Shown: positions 11,051 through 23,850 of the stretch, one piece after another
Position numbering within the stretch: the stretch's first letter is position 1
How the letters are laid out: every line of letters begins with the position of its first letter
Assembly (NCBI GenBank): GCA_020086605.1
Contig: JACBWW010000017.1
Location: forward strand, 10,480,424 to 10,544,423
DNA length: 64,000 nt
DNA from: Lanius collurio
Taxonomy: Eukaryota; Chordata; Aves; Passeriformes; Laniidae
Direction of reading: 5' to 3'
Translations under genes and position numbers: made by a program
The notes under the pieces: model-generated
Seen by the model: the letters and a program-made list of their open reading frames with translations, nothing else
The model's database searches: none
Told to the model about the DNA's origin: nothing

Positions 11051-13914
11051 TAACCAGCTTATACCTGCCACACATCCTCAGCACAGTTGGAATAGCTGTC
11101 CATGACCTGGACTGAGGTGACACAGTGACCTGGATCAGGAACATGACCTGCAAATTTTTTTGCTGGATTATTTTTAAATGGGAAGGCAGGAATATGGCAG
11201 CTTATTCTTCCACTACCCTGAAGCTGAGGTGAATGAGCAAGCTTGGCCTATTTAGAACTTTTCCCTATTTCAAATATCAACTTTAAATGCAATACTCTAT
11301 TCATACAAATCTTCATGGCCACTACACATGGTGTCCCAGATGATGAATAAGACACAGCATAGGGAAAAGAAGAACAGGTAAGTGTATCCTACTTGGATTA
11401 ATCATTGTCATGTCTATGTCAAAAGAGAATACAGTTTAAAAAAATAGTAAGCCACTAACCAAACTCTGTAGAAATGTTAACCAAGAAATTTTATGAGGAA
11501 GAAGACAAAAGAAATGTGGATTAAATTGAGTATGGTTGGAGTATGTCTCTAAACATTAGGCATACTAATGAAGACACCAAAACTCTTAATTCCAATCTCC
11601 ATTTAGCCAACAAAGATGGATATTTTTAGGAAACAATTCATAAGATATCTTTTACATATCTACATTAGAATGAATTTCAATGACTGTATTGATATCATCA
11701 CTGACTGTAAAGAAGTTTGGAAAATTAGTTCAGAAGTAGACATCTTCTGCTGTTCTGGAGCCCACCTTCAGTCTGTCCACCTTGTTTGTGTCTAGAAAAT
11801 GTTAAATAAGATGATAGCACATCCACTGGAACTAAAGTTTAAACACCTTGATTAAACCTTTGCTCAGTTTCTCAGAATGACTCCCCAGGTCATCTCAATC
11901 ATTCTTGATCAGCCAAGATAGACATCACAAATTATATGTGCAATTTTTCTTCATGTATTGTACATGTCCTCTGCTCAGAATTCCTAGCATGAGCTCCAAA
12001 TTTCAAAAAACAAAAATCTACTTCCAAATGGTGACAGCAATCTCAGTGGTAGCTGTTTACCCACAACCATTTGAGCAGCATTTGAAAACAGTGACCAAAA
12101 CTGTTTAGTAATAGAGAAAAAAAAATATAGGTTGTTTTGTTTGGGTTTTTGTTCATTTCCTTCCCTTGCTCAAAATCAATAAGTAAAAGACTTAGAAATT
12201 TATGAACTACTGAAAACAAAGGACTGGGATGGAAAACATTATACAGAATTAATTATAGTGATCACTGTTGCCATGATTGTGATTTACAACACATACCTCT
12301 GCTTGTAGTAAGAAAGACATAAAACAGAATACGGAATTAGTTGGAGAGCGATAGTTTTTCTCTGTGTTTTCCTGAGTGCCAGATTTCTAAAAATTCCCTG
12401 GCTGTGACGAGTTTCCTCCTGCACTGCAATCACACTGTGGGTAGCTTTATTTCCAAATGTGAAAGGCATTAGATAGTGTGTCCAAATACAAGGTTAGCTG
12501 ACCTTCCTTAATGCAAGCAGAGGAGGCAGAATAGGATGCTGAAAAGTGGGATAACCTTTTAGCTCTGGGACATCTGGCTGCCCTGTACAAGATGGAATCA
12601 AGCAGCTGCTAAAGGGTCATAGAAATGCTCCACAAAGGCACACAGGAATTATCATTCCAGATCAAACTAATGGCACCACTACCAGCTTCAGAGGAAGATG
12701 TAAAACCTCCATAATAGGTAATTATGCAACAACATGTTAGGGAGGGAAGTTTCTCCTTTAAATCTCAGCCATTTAGTGCATGATTAATATCCTGAAGAAT
12801 GTGGATTGATTTATGTCCTGGAGAACCCACAGTTACCCTAATAATTCATATAATGGCTAATCCTTTTCTTTTAAAAAAAATATCAATGAACTTTTTCTAC
12901 ATGTTGTATTTTTGTATTATTAGGAAAAAAATATGAAGAAATATTGAAAACAACTGAAACTCAAGGAAGAAAATAGAGTGGAACTGCAACGATGTAAATT
13001 AGAATACAGCCAAAAGGCCAGGAATAATCACCAAAAAATGCAATACACGTGTTTTCTCTTTAACCACTTGACAGCATTAAGAATGGTAGAAGTATATCTA
13101 ACAAAGTACAAGTTGGAGCATTCAGATGTGAAGCTATGGGAATGGGAAGAGTGGGAATGAGCACTGCTGGATGAGCTGGCTGGATGAGGACCCCTTCCTT
13201 CCCTTCCCTGTGTCAGAGCTGCCAACAGCCCTGGCACCACAGAGAAGCATCAACAAGGGCACTCTCCAACCCCACTGCTTTAGTCAGTAAAACATATACC
13301 TGATTCTGTGACTCTGATTAAAATACACACTTAAGTCCCATTTGTCTCAGACAGAAATTGTATACTCTCGTCACATGGCACACAGTCTGGTATTATCTTT
13401 GGGCTGCTTTAATCCAAATTGTGACCAAGCCATTGAGCTGCTTCTGAGAGCTGTTAAATGATAGACCAAGCCAGTAGAATTGTGTTACTGAGACAGCTTC
13501 TCTATGGAGAGCATTAAACACCCATTGGTCAGGGCTGCTGCAGTAGACTGAGCAATTTTTTTCTCTCTCAGAGTGTGAGCATATATTCTAAACTATTTAT
13601 GTTAAGAAAATGCATGCCAGGATCTGCATGTTTGCTAGGGGTATGACATGACAGGCACACCTGCTACAGCTGTGTACATCCTGCTGCTGCCAGAGACCAT
13701 ATTTCATTCTGAACTACTTAAAGAAGTAGTTGAAGTTTTATGGCAGCCCACAAAGTGCACCAGCATATAAACACATTCTCATCTGAGAGAAGAGTTTTGG
13801 TCCATGCTACCACTTTTGAGTCAGTGCAAAATAGTGAGGATACAAATGGGAAATATCCATTTAAACATAAGCAGACTAAATAGCTAGGTCACCCAAGTAT
13901 TTCTTAGATATTAA
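11051..13914. other. Unique AT-rich sequence, no gene recognised
   Basis: No repeat family, RNA or coding frame identified. The stretch lies between two antisense CR1 relics. Short frames of up to about 70 codons (for example near 13028-13240, minus) are serine/histidine-rich translations of purine-rich DNA and are not convincing. Confidence 0.55.
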
Positions 13915-14800
13915 AACTGTGAGGAACCACTGTGCTAATCTAACCCAGCCTTTCTAAAAGACATCCTGTTCTGAGTTACAGATTTCCAGAGATAGAGTTT
14001 TGCCATAATCCTTGTTAAATTGTTCCAGAGGTTAATCATCTTCTTCATAAAATGAATGCCTTTAAATTGGATTTTTTCCAGCTTCAGCATCCATCTACCA
14101 CATTTTGTTATGTCTTTGTCTGTTGAACTGAAGAACCCCTAATTATCAAATGTATTTTCTCCATGGAGATATTTATAAACTGTGATTATGTCATCTGTTA
14201 ACCTTTCCTTTGATAAACTAAACAGATTGAACTCATTGAATTTGCAATCCTTGTTTTCTTGTCCTCTAACCATTCCTGTACTACTCCAGATGGCTCACCT
14301 TCCCTCCTAAGTTTGCAGGCAACCACAAAGATGGTGAACCCCAGAAGTGGGCATATTAATATTGTCACAACCACAAAAAATATGAAGAAGATACAAGAGC
14401 CCAACTTCTCCTCACCAGTCCAAGCATCACAAAACCATATTTGTTCAGTTAAGATTCCCTGTTTATATTTTGAGACCTAACAGTTAGTCTGTTCTAATAA
14501 ACTCAATGTGTTCTCTGTTGATTTTCAGTCATTAGAGTTTCTTCAAGAAATGTTTGCTGGGTACTCAGATGAATGCCTGACATAAATCTATGTATATTAT
14601 ATCAGTGTTATTTACCTTTATTAACCCAGCTCATAATCCCATCAGAGAGAGACATCTGGTTGGTTTGACAAGAACTATTTTCATAAACTCCTGTTGATTG
14701 ACATTTAATGTATTACACTCTTTGGGAAGTTGTGGTATCCCAAATGTTATAATTTCATAAGGAATTATTCTATCAGCTGTTGAAAGACTAGGTTCTGTCC
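13915..14800 (-). mobile_element. Ancient CR1-like LINE relic, antisense
   Basis: The antisense order of a turtle/crocodile-type CR1 is recognisable: gaaccactgtgctaatctaa (13924-13943) for the 3' UTR side, attgttccagaggttaatca (14019-14038), gttatgtctttgtctgttg, atttataaactgtgattatg (14170-14189), taaactaaacagattgaact, aagattccctgtttat (14451-14466) and finally cctgacataaatctatgtat (14576-14595) and the region after it. Several hundred bases of collinear similarity make chance unlikely. The copy is very diverged, with deletions around 14290-14450. It is a relic of an insertion that probably predates birds. Confidence 0.8.
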
Positions 14801-17771
14801 CTGTGGAAATTCTGTGGGTCGTTTTGTATTAACTTCATTCTAACTTATATTAAACCTCTGTCAGCCTTTCATCATATACTATGATGCAACCACCACTGCA
14901 AAGGGGCTGCTTTACACAAGTGCAATGAGTGGGATAAGAGTGCCAACGCTTTACAACAAATTAAACTAAGCAGGTAGTCATAACTGAGCCTTAGGATTCC
15001 AGAAAATCAATCTTCCCATGGAAGAAAAGCCATTGATCCACAACCTGTGCCAGCGTGTTTATTTTAAAAATACATTAAAGACATTGTAATAACATAGGTC
15101 AGTATATAAGAATATGCATTAAATCAAAAGCACCTAGATTTACACAAAGCCTATGTCCCAATGCTAATACTTTACTAGTAGATAAGGAAAATTCCCATCA
15201 TTTGTTATAAAATGCTTTACTCCCAGAACTTCATGAAGGCAACAGTAATTATAATCAATATTGCAGAGCTGAACTGCAATGGACAGAAGTGTAATAACAT
15301 GAAATGTAGTCAAAATACCCAAAGTTCACACTGAATGGGTTTGGACAGAAATCAGTGGAGGATTCTAGGGTAAAACCTAGACTATAAGATCAAATTCAAA
15401 ATAAATTTATGCAAGATTTCTACCTAGGTGTTCCTGGTGTTCTTCAGTCCTAAGATTAGGTCAATAAGAGCTCTGCACTTTAGACCACCATAGCCTCTAG
15501 TCTTTAATTTATGCATCCAAGTTTACTATGTACCCAAAGGTTTGCAATGGATAAACTGGTAAGAAGTTCTACCTAAAACAACATGGTCTGAGGAACTGGA
15601 GTTTTTTTAAGAAATCACAATAACAACAGGAGTTCCACATCCTTTCTCCTTGATTCCCCGGGTCTGGGCCCACATTGCTCCCATTGCTGTGCTGATTTCT
15701 CTCCAAAAACTTGCTAAAGAGGTGTTTCTATAATGGGTTCTTTTAAAAATCATGTAGAGAAGGAAATGTTATTATTCCTCACCCTTATTTTCCAGAACTT
15801 CCAGGGTCTGCAGCAGTCATCTAGATGCTGGTGTTCTGAGTTCAATTTCCTTCTCTGTCTAATTAATTTACACCCTGATATGTTAATTACTTAAAGTATT
15901 ATATTCGTTAAGAAGGGCTTTAGAGGTTTGTGTTGTTTTTGTTCCCTCATACTGGAGTTCTTCCATTTTATGTGACCCATTTAAACAGCAAAATTAAAAA
16001 GAAGAAGCTGACTCCAAATCCCAGGGTTTAAATTGCTCATGGGAACATGTAACAGTAAACATTATAATAAATAGGAGAATTACCTAGCTCAACCTCTGCT
16101 ACTTGGTATTTGCTATCTGTCTTTCTCAGTGAATGTTCAAGTTGCTCTTATAAAGCAGAAGAGCTTTGGCATGGGAGAATGAGGGTGTCCACTCCCTCCC
16201 ACTCAGGTCAGTGGTAAAGACACATTCCAGGAGACAGGAGATGAAGGCTCAAATCAAATTGACCCTTCTCTCCTGGATTGGTGTCCTGATGAAAACAAAC
16301 ACTAGCTGTATTCCTGTTTCCTGGCTTTATTATTCCCTAGCAGCAGATGAGCTGCTAGGTCTGCTCTAGAAGACAGTGATACTGATGGGAGAATCCATGT
16401 GAGTTATGGCAAGATTTAGGCCAGGGACAGGTCTTGAACTGTTCTGCAAGTCTGCCTGGAGTGGGAATTTAAGAGAACAGAGGAGGTTTTATCTCACCAA
16501 CCTTGAAATGCTAACATGCAACATGTTTAATATAAGTGTCTAGGATCACTCTGGAATGCCCTGAATGAATGTACTCTGTGAGAGAGCAAGTCACTGCAGC
16601 TATAGTATAAATGACACCTTGCACACATACCTGATCTGCTCTGGTGACAATAGAAGAGGGATAAACAACCCACTCAGATTAGACACCTCATTTTTAATGT
16701 CACATTTAAGGCAAAATGAATCCTACTCTTGAAGTCGTAGATATACTTCTGGTTTAAGGAACAACTACTGAAAGAGTTGGGGAGCTAATTTGTAGATCTA
16801 AGTACCTGCAATGACCAATCCCACCTAACACTCCTGGTTAGGCTCCAATCTGTTGTAGTTGGACTGAAGCAAAAAAAAAAGAAACAACAAAAACCATGCT
16901 TATTTATTTTCACAGAAATTCAAAATCTTCTCTTCCAAGTCCCAGCAAGATATATGTTGTGCAGCTCCTCTTTTCTGTCACACATGCCTTCCCTATACTT
17001 TTCCCTTTGATCCTACCAGCATAATCCCAAGAAAATGTTCTTTTCAGGGCTTAACTCCCTTATTTGTGCAAGAGATAATGTACATTACTAAGTTCTAATT
17101 CATTATTAATATCGTTGACCCAAAGCTGACCTGAAAGCATAAGATAAGGTCCAAAACTACCTGGCTAGAACCAATCAAAATTTCTTTGTGTTGAAGATAG
17201 ACATGTATTAACTGAATTTTCTGTATCCTTCTGTTATCTCAGTGATCATCAGAAAAGTATCTGCTCTGACTGCTGGCCACTGACTGGTAAATTGATTCCT
17301 TTCCTGGCTTGTGACAAGTGACCGTAGAGAGTGACTGCACAGATGAGAGATATCTGGAATTTCCATTCTCTGGACCTTCTGCATTTTGAGAAAACCTATG
17401 ATTATTTTTTTTCTGGGAGAGGGGAGTAAAACTGAAATGAATATTTTTGATTTTGCTTAAATTGAATTATTTTATTTAATAAATTATTCTGACAAAACAT
17501 TCAAAAATAATGTTTATTTCTTCAGCTCAGGAGACAATTTTTCTTTTCTCTAAAAATGACATAGTGTGGCCAAAGTTGTCAAAAAGGCACAGTCTTGAGC
17601 AAAAAGGACTCATGCACATATTTCACTGTGTTGTAGAGGTGTATTCTGAGATGGTAAAAAATATCTGAGTTGTCTACAGCAGCAGTTATCATTGCTCTCA
17701 ATAGTACCAAGACTGTCCAGTAAGTGCCATACATGCATGGCCAGAGCTAGGGATAAAGAGAAATAAATAGG
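14801..17771. other. Unique AT-rich sequence, no gene recognised
   Basis: About 3 kb with no recognisable repeat, RNA gene or exon. An A10 run lies near 16871-16880. Nothing else stands out. Confidence 0.55.
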
Positions 17772-18156
17772 TTGGGATCAGCTGCTATAACAGCTTAAAG
17801 ATTCCAAGGAGACCTCATAGCAGCCTTCCAGTACATAAAAGGGGTTTACAAGAAGGCTGGAGAGGGACTTTTCACAAGGGCATGTAGACATAAAACAAGG
17901 AGGAATGGCTTTAAGCTGAGAGTAGATTTATATTAAATATTAGAAAGAAATTCTTTACTACGAGGGTGATGAGAAACTTGAATATGTTTTCCAGAGAGTA
18001 TGTGGACTCCCCATTCCTGGAGGTGTCCAAGACCAGGCTGGATGGGACCGAGTAATCTGGTGCAGTGGAAGTGGTCTCTGCCTATGGCAGAGGGTGGAAC
18101 TCTCTGGTGTTGAATCGCAACAGAACTCCATGATATTTAAGGTCACTTTGGTGTTT
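17772..18156 (+). mobile_element. CR1 LINE 3' fragment, sense
   Basis: The sequence follows an avian CR1 3' end in sense orientation: aggagacctcatagcagcct (17807-17826), gctggagagggacttttcac, acaaggaggaatggctttaa, aagaaattctttactacgag (17945-17964), gactccccattcctggaggt and atggcagagggtggaact (about 18084-18101). After ggaactc the expected gatgatctttaaggtc is interrupted by a 26-bp insertion flanked by gaactc (18097-18102 and 18123-18128), after which tgatatttaaggtcact resumes. The terminal octamers are lost. It is 5'-truncated, as is usual for CR1, and inactive. Confidence 0.93.
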
Positions 18157-21100
18157 CTAAGGATCACTGCCAAGGTCTATACTTACACACATTAGGTTGT
18201 TGCACCTGGTTAATGATATTACAAAGTCTGATTTTGGCCAAGCCAAACTTACCATGTAGCATAGACTTGATTGCTAATCAAAGATTCCCTGAACCAATTA
18301 CTTTCAAGAACTTTCTCTGCAAATAATCTAGGAGTCTAGCTTGATCCCCATCAATGTTACACTATGTTATAACTAAAAATTTAAGAACAAAGAGCTTAAA
18401 ATTAAATGTACAATGAACTGATTTAGCTATCATTTTCTGGTTCTGGAAATAATAAGATAGAGTACACAGGAAATGCTTCATCTTTCTTCCACCCCTTCTT
18501 CAATTCTAAAGGAAAGTCACGTTTTCCTATATACAGAAAAAAAAAGTAGGTGACTCATTTTATAATTCAAATAAATATTTTCTTAAACCAACTCTTATTT
18601 TCCCAAATATTTTACCGGAGCAGACTTTACAGTTCTGAAGAAGTTTAGTCAGCTGTGCAGATTGACTTTTGAGGTGTAAAATAAACCTTTACTTACCAGA
18701 TGTCAAGAATATGACTTTGTGAAATAATCACAGGTTTTGTAATAAGTTGGTGGTAGTTCTTTCTAAGTGGAATGAATGAAGTTTTGGTGCCAGCTCTTAA
18801 AATGACAACATGATATTAACAATTGACTGGAATCGGAAAAGAAAAATCAACAACAAAAGTGACTGTACTTATTTGTGTGTTTTGGGAAGATACAAATCGT
18901 TCACTAAATTGCATGGAAGTACAGCTGTCTTTAATGAGTATGCTATTCCTGCATTTGGGAGAGGCAGTGGAACTGCAGTCAAGCACACAGAAAGACAACT
19001 TTAGGCCTAGTCTTGAGACATCAGCCTAAGCTGACCTTTTCTTTGGGCCGATCTTCCTCTTACAGGATCTGGATATCCTGATTCCCTGGTAATTTGATGA
19101 CAGTTCCAAGAGATGACTCATCTCCCATCCAGTCAAAACCAGTTCAGCTCCCCATCTGTTCACACGACTTCTATGTCTGGGGACAAAAAGGAGGATCCTC
19201 TCTATAAATCATGGGTTTTACCATCTTCCAAGAAAACAGGGCTGCTCCTGCTGTCAGCACAGAGAACAGCAGGAGAAGGACATTAACACACCCTCTAAAT
19301 ATTTCACACAGAGACAACCCTTTTCTGTGCTACACACCAGCAGTGAAGGCTTGGAAAAGCTGACGCACCTGAGATGAGTGGCACTAAATTTCCCTGCTGG
19401 CTGAACCCATTGGTATTTGGCATAGATTCCAGCAAACTTTCCCACCCTCCAAAAATATCCCTGTGGACTGTCATGGTGCCGCCTGGTTGGCTGTGATTGT
19501 TCCACACTGTCAGACAGAGTACACAATCTTGAGCTGGAAACAGAAATGCAGGCTTATTGCAGGATTTGGAGAAAAGTTGAGGGACACTTTTGTCTCTGAT
19601 GGCCTGACACTGAACTCACTTGATGATCAGGAGCTGCTCTAGGCAGACCTGAGAGTGGGAGTTTTCGCAGGGGCTGGGTCCCCATTTGAAAGGAGAACTA
19701 ACAAGGACATGTACTGGCTCGCTTCTCACTTGCTGGCCTCGTGCCTGAGAGCCAGACCTGCTGCTATATATATATATCAAAACTTTTGAAGTCCCTTGGG
19801 AACAGCTATCCTTTGCCAGTGAAAACATGTGCTGCTCATCCCCCTGGCAGTGCTGTATTGCCAGCTCCCAGCCCTGCCAGCTGACACACTGCTGAGGCCA
19901 GCAGTGGAGAGGGTGACCAGCTGTCCCCACCTGCCTCTTGGGTCACCCAGGGACCAGTGCTTGTCACCTCTCCTGCTTTTTCAATACTGTCCTTCAGACA
20001 GGCCTTTCCAGTACTGGAAGCTACTCCAGCTCACCTTTATTTTTGTCCATTTTTATTTGGGATCATCTTCTTCCTGCCAGCTCCTCACTGCTTTGTTGAA
20101 ATAATGTATTTTCTTTCCTCTCATCTTCTCCTTATTCCAATTTTGTCCATTGTTTCTCAGATTCCACTTCAAAACTTCAAGTTCCTAACCCTCTGAAGCC
20201 AGTTTTATAGCTCACCTGCACACATTGCTTTATCTTTTCTTCTATCCCATGAATACATGCTTGATAGTCCTCTCTGTTCTGTTGCTCCAGATTTTCCAAT
20301 CTATTATATTCCTGAATACTGTGCACAGGAATGAGGAGGACAGAAAACAGGTAAAATCATCCAAAACCTTTGTACAGTAGTACAAATGTCATTGTAAGTC
20401 AGAAGTTTGAGAGGCCAGCTTATTAAAAAGTGGCCATTAATATCCAGACCAAATGTTATTTCAAAGCAACTCCTTTCCTCCCTCTCTGAATTCTTGTATT
20501 TTGTTTCTGACAGAACCTAATAAAGAAAAAGAAAATACTTCACTCTGTGGAGGGAATTAATGCAGCAGGCCTGCAGTGGCTCTTCTGGAGCCCTCCTCAT
20601 TTACAGTGAAAATCCATGTAAGTCCCCTGTAAATACACACCCTCAGCATTTCTGCTAAACGCATGCTATTTACACAATAGCCCATTACAACAGCCCATCT
20701 GTCAACCCTCTTTCATGGCCACAGGTGGAAAATGAAAAATTCTTTTGAACAGAGCATTGAGGGTCTTTGGAGGAAAGCTTGTTTGTCTCTGTACAGCCAG
20801 GCCTCCCACAGAGCCAAGATCTGCAGCCTTCTGGGGCTCCCAGTCGCGGCTGGCCTTTAGTCAAACAGTGCCCAGGGCAAGCCAGAATTTCATGCCTTTC
20901 CAGAACGCTAATTGATTGGGGATAAACATTAACCTAGAAATTCAGTCGTGCACTCTAGTCCTAAGCATGCTGGGCAGCCACCCAGCTAACCCACCCCTCA
21001 GGCTAACCCTACTTCAAGGGTCTTTGTAGAAGACCCAGAAGGTCATGGAAGTTTCGTTCATTTTATGGTACAGACAACTACAAAGCATCTAAACGTTTTT

Positions 21101-21762
21101 ATTTTTAAAGAGCTTCCCTTCAATTGAGAACATTATAGTGAAGCCATGGTGAACAGAAGCACGGCATGTGCCAAGCTCTGGAGATAGACTCCCTGGTTCA
21201 GAGATCAGAGCAATGAAGCAGCACCTCAGCCCAGACTGCAAACTGAAGTCAGGCAATTATTTAGATCACATATGCACTTACAGTGACAGATAATCTACCC
21301 GTTCCCTGAACTCTGAGAGACATCTTGGCCTTCCAAATATGTCGTCACAGGTTCTCAGCAGATCTGGCAAAGAGTAAGTGCAACTAAAATACCACTGGCC
21401 ACAGTCCAACTTGGAGCATATAAGCCCTGAGCTCTCACCCCATCCACAGTGTGGGAATAAAGTTTCTAAGAGGCGGCTAGAAATCAAAGAAAGAATGACA
21501 GAGATTTTTGTGACACTCTAAAACTATTTGCTGAGAGCTGTAAGGTTGCTAGTCTCCCTATTTTGTTTCCAGAATGATTCAATTACTCAATTAAAAAAGA
21601 AAAAACACACATTGGCATACAACACAGGATTAAAAAAAAAGTCAGCAGCAGCAGACTGTTCTTTAAACCAGGTTGTCCCTTGCCTTGGCCATATGGATTG
21701 TGACCATATTTTTGTATTATTTTCTTCATTATTTTTCTTTTTTTTTCCCCATTTTACTCATC
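18157..21762. other. Unique sequence, no gene; (TA)n and a possible regulatory stretch
   Basis: Non-repetitive DNA apart from a short TA run at 19765-19777. It includes a GC-richer, evenly composed stretch at 20550-20960, described separately. Frames of up to about 104 codons (19616-19930, minus) match nothing I know. Confidence 0.55.
20550..20960. promoter_or_regulatory. Candidate conserved noncoding element (unproven)
   Basis: About 400 bp of complex, non-repetitive sequence with balanced base use. It contains a homeodomain-type site, TAATTGATTGG (20909-20919), next to a forkhead-type TAAACA (20923-20928). No long frame and no repeat family are seen. Conservation cannot be judged from one sequence, so this is a low-confidence regulatory guess. 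Confidence 0.15.
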
Positions 21763-22160
21763 ATAGAATCATAGAATCACATAGAAGGTTGGAAAAGACC
21801 TCCAAGATCATTGATTCCAAATATTAAGCTTGCACCATTGTATTCACCAATAAACCATATCCCCAGGTGCCAGAACCTCATGCTTTTTGAACACTTCCAG
21901 GGATACTCATTCCCCCACTTCTCTGGGCACCCTGTTCCAGTGCCTCACCACCCATTCAAAGAATATTTTTTTCCTAATATTCGACCTAAATCTTCCCTGA
22001 CACAACCTGAGGTCATTTTCTCTTGTCCTGTCACTTATTATCTGGGAGAACAGACCAAGTCTCACCTCACTATCACCTCTACTCAGGTAGTTGTAGAATC
22101 TCAGGTAAAATCTCTTCAGGTAGTAATCCTCTCAGAGTTTGTTCACAATTCTGCATCATC
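21763..22160 (-). mobile_element. Avian-type CR1 LINE 3' fragment, antisense, best preserved
   Basis: It begins with two CATAGAAT octamers, a partial third and then ggttggaaaagacctccaag (21788-21807), which is the reverse complement of a CR1 3' terminus. Further landmarks in order are ctgggcaccctgttccagtg (21924-21943), ttcctaatattcgacctaaa (21971-21990), ttatctgggagaacagacca and aggtagttgtagaatctcag. The element therefore lies on the minus strand, with its 3' end at 21763 and 5' truncation near 22160. It is less diverged than the other copies here and is the main taxonomic marker for a bird. A 169-codon plus-strand frame across it is an antisense artefact. Confidence 0.95.
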
Positions 22161-22170
22161 TTTGCACATC

Positions 22171-22200
22171 CCTTCTTTCTTTTTTCTTTTCTTTTTTCTC

Positions 22201-22233
<33 letters not shown>

Positions 22234-22234
22234 C

Positions 22235-22265
<31 letters not shown>

Positions 22266-22299
22266 CTTTTCTTTTCTTTTCTTTTCTTTTCTTTTCTTT
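22171..22299. repeat. (TTTTC)n pyrimidine microsatellite
   Basis: A 129-bp tract made only of T and C, built from TTTTC units with some TTTTTTC variants and nearly pure TTTTC from about 22244 on. It is an uninterrupted homopurine-homopyrimidine tract starting about 10 bp past the truncated 5' end of the neighbouring CR1. Such mirror-like tracts can adopt triplex (H-DNA) structure and are length-variable. Phenylalanine/serine-rich frames in this region are translation artefacts. Confidence 0.97.
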
Positions 22300-23659
22300 A
22301 TTGGAAATTATTCTTTCTGAGCCTTCTACCCCAGTTTCATCCTCTTAGAACATGAAACCAGTAACACTGAAAGTAAACTTTTGAACCCAAAGTGTTTGGG
22401 TTAAAATTAGGTAAAACCATCTGTACACCAAAGGTCCTCCTTATGCTGAAAGAAGAAATAGGAAGATAAGACATGGAGAAAGTGGTGCAGATAAATCTTT
22501 CATTCTCTGCAGCATCACCAGCTGAGGGCATGTCCACACCTGCCAGTGCAATACTATGCCTTTGGCTGTTGCCCAAATCCACTGTAAGCAAAAGCACTCT
22601 CATGTCAACATCCTAGCACAGAAGAACTGAGAGTCGACATCTTAGAGACAGAAGAACTACATTTACTTAGCACAAGTTCCTAACAAAATAGCTCTGCCCC
22701 TCAGCATGGCTAATTATCAAGGACACAACTTTACCCTGAAAACAGATGAGAAGCCATCTTAGGAATATCTATAGTGTGCTGTGTGGTATGATATAGATAT
22801 GCCAAATTCTAGCTACTGTTCAGTACAATTCTTCCTGTGAATGCTACTCCCACAAATGTCAGTCAGAACCATATTTCTGACAAAAAGCGCCCAATGACAG
22901 CAACTGTGAAGTGTTTGGGAGTCTGCTGCCTTCCAACTTTCAAGTCTTATACGTATTTAAGATGTATAGCTGTCAAAAATAGAAGTTTTTCCATTATTCT
23001 TTGTCCTTTCCATCTTTTATCTCACAACCAGGCATATTTGCTCCCACTGATAGTTAAGTTTTCTGCCTGTGGTGCATAAATGCAAAATACTGGGTTATGT
23101 GGACAGGAAGGACTGTGTTGTCCATTAGACAACAGAAATTTGATGAAAATGTACAACCCCAGAATATTCATTTTCATCAACCTAATTGCCCCATTACATT
23201 CCTAAGTGGCTTGTCAATTGTCCATTTTGAGCTCCAGGAGTGTTGAGATCTGAGTAGTTGGAGAGAAAATCTTCCCCAGTAATACCTTTAAGGGGAAATA
23301 GCATCATATCCATGTGCTTATCCCATTGTGCTTTTTTTAACCCTCTGTAACATCTTTCAGATGAATAGTTATAGCTCATAGAAAATATGTCCTGGCTATT
23401 TCATATGGTTTTGACTACGGATCAGTTCTAACCATATATATAATTCTGCTTGGTTGCTGCTCAGAGCAGGCTGATGAGCTGTACTAGAGAACAATGTAAT
23501 TCTTTTATTTTAGGTCTGCACTGTCTGCCTGCCTTATTTGTAGCTGATGGCTAAATTTCTCTCTTTTAGAATTGCTGAAATAGCCTTGAAATGGGAACTG
23601 CCTGTAATTGATGTAGTGATGTCTAGCAGCATTTGCAGAATCTAAATGACAGGTTCCAA
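22300..23659. other. Unique AT-rich sequence, no gene recognised
   Basis: No repeat, RNA gene or credible exon visible. Confidence 0.55.
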
Positions 23660-23850
23660 ACACTAGCCTCATCTGGAGTAGCATGTCCAGTTCTGTTTAT
23701 CCCTGTTCCAAAAAGACATATTAAACTTGATTCAGGCCAGGAAAATTGCTCCCAGTTTGGCATGGAGAACGGGTTTCATTTTAGAAGAGACTGAGACCAA
23801 CACAAAGTGAGGGGACAGAGACAGATTTAAGCTCTCCTTAGGGTACAATA
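23660..23850 (+). mobile_element. Possible very old CR1-like fragment, sense
   Basis: gagtagcatgtccagttctg (23676-23695), then ccctgttccaaaaagacata, and then ggcatggagaacgggtttc with agaagagactgagacca, follow the order of the sense CR1 segment that encodes the end of ORF2. Similarity is patchy and no tail is present. It could be chance resemblance or a degraded LINE of another family. Confidence 0.38.

Noticed and set aside
21811..22355. 169- and 110-codon frames rich in Phe and Ser
   Set aside because: They are the antisense of a CR1 element read into the TTTTC microsatellite.
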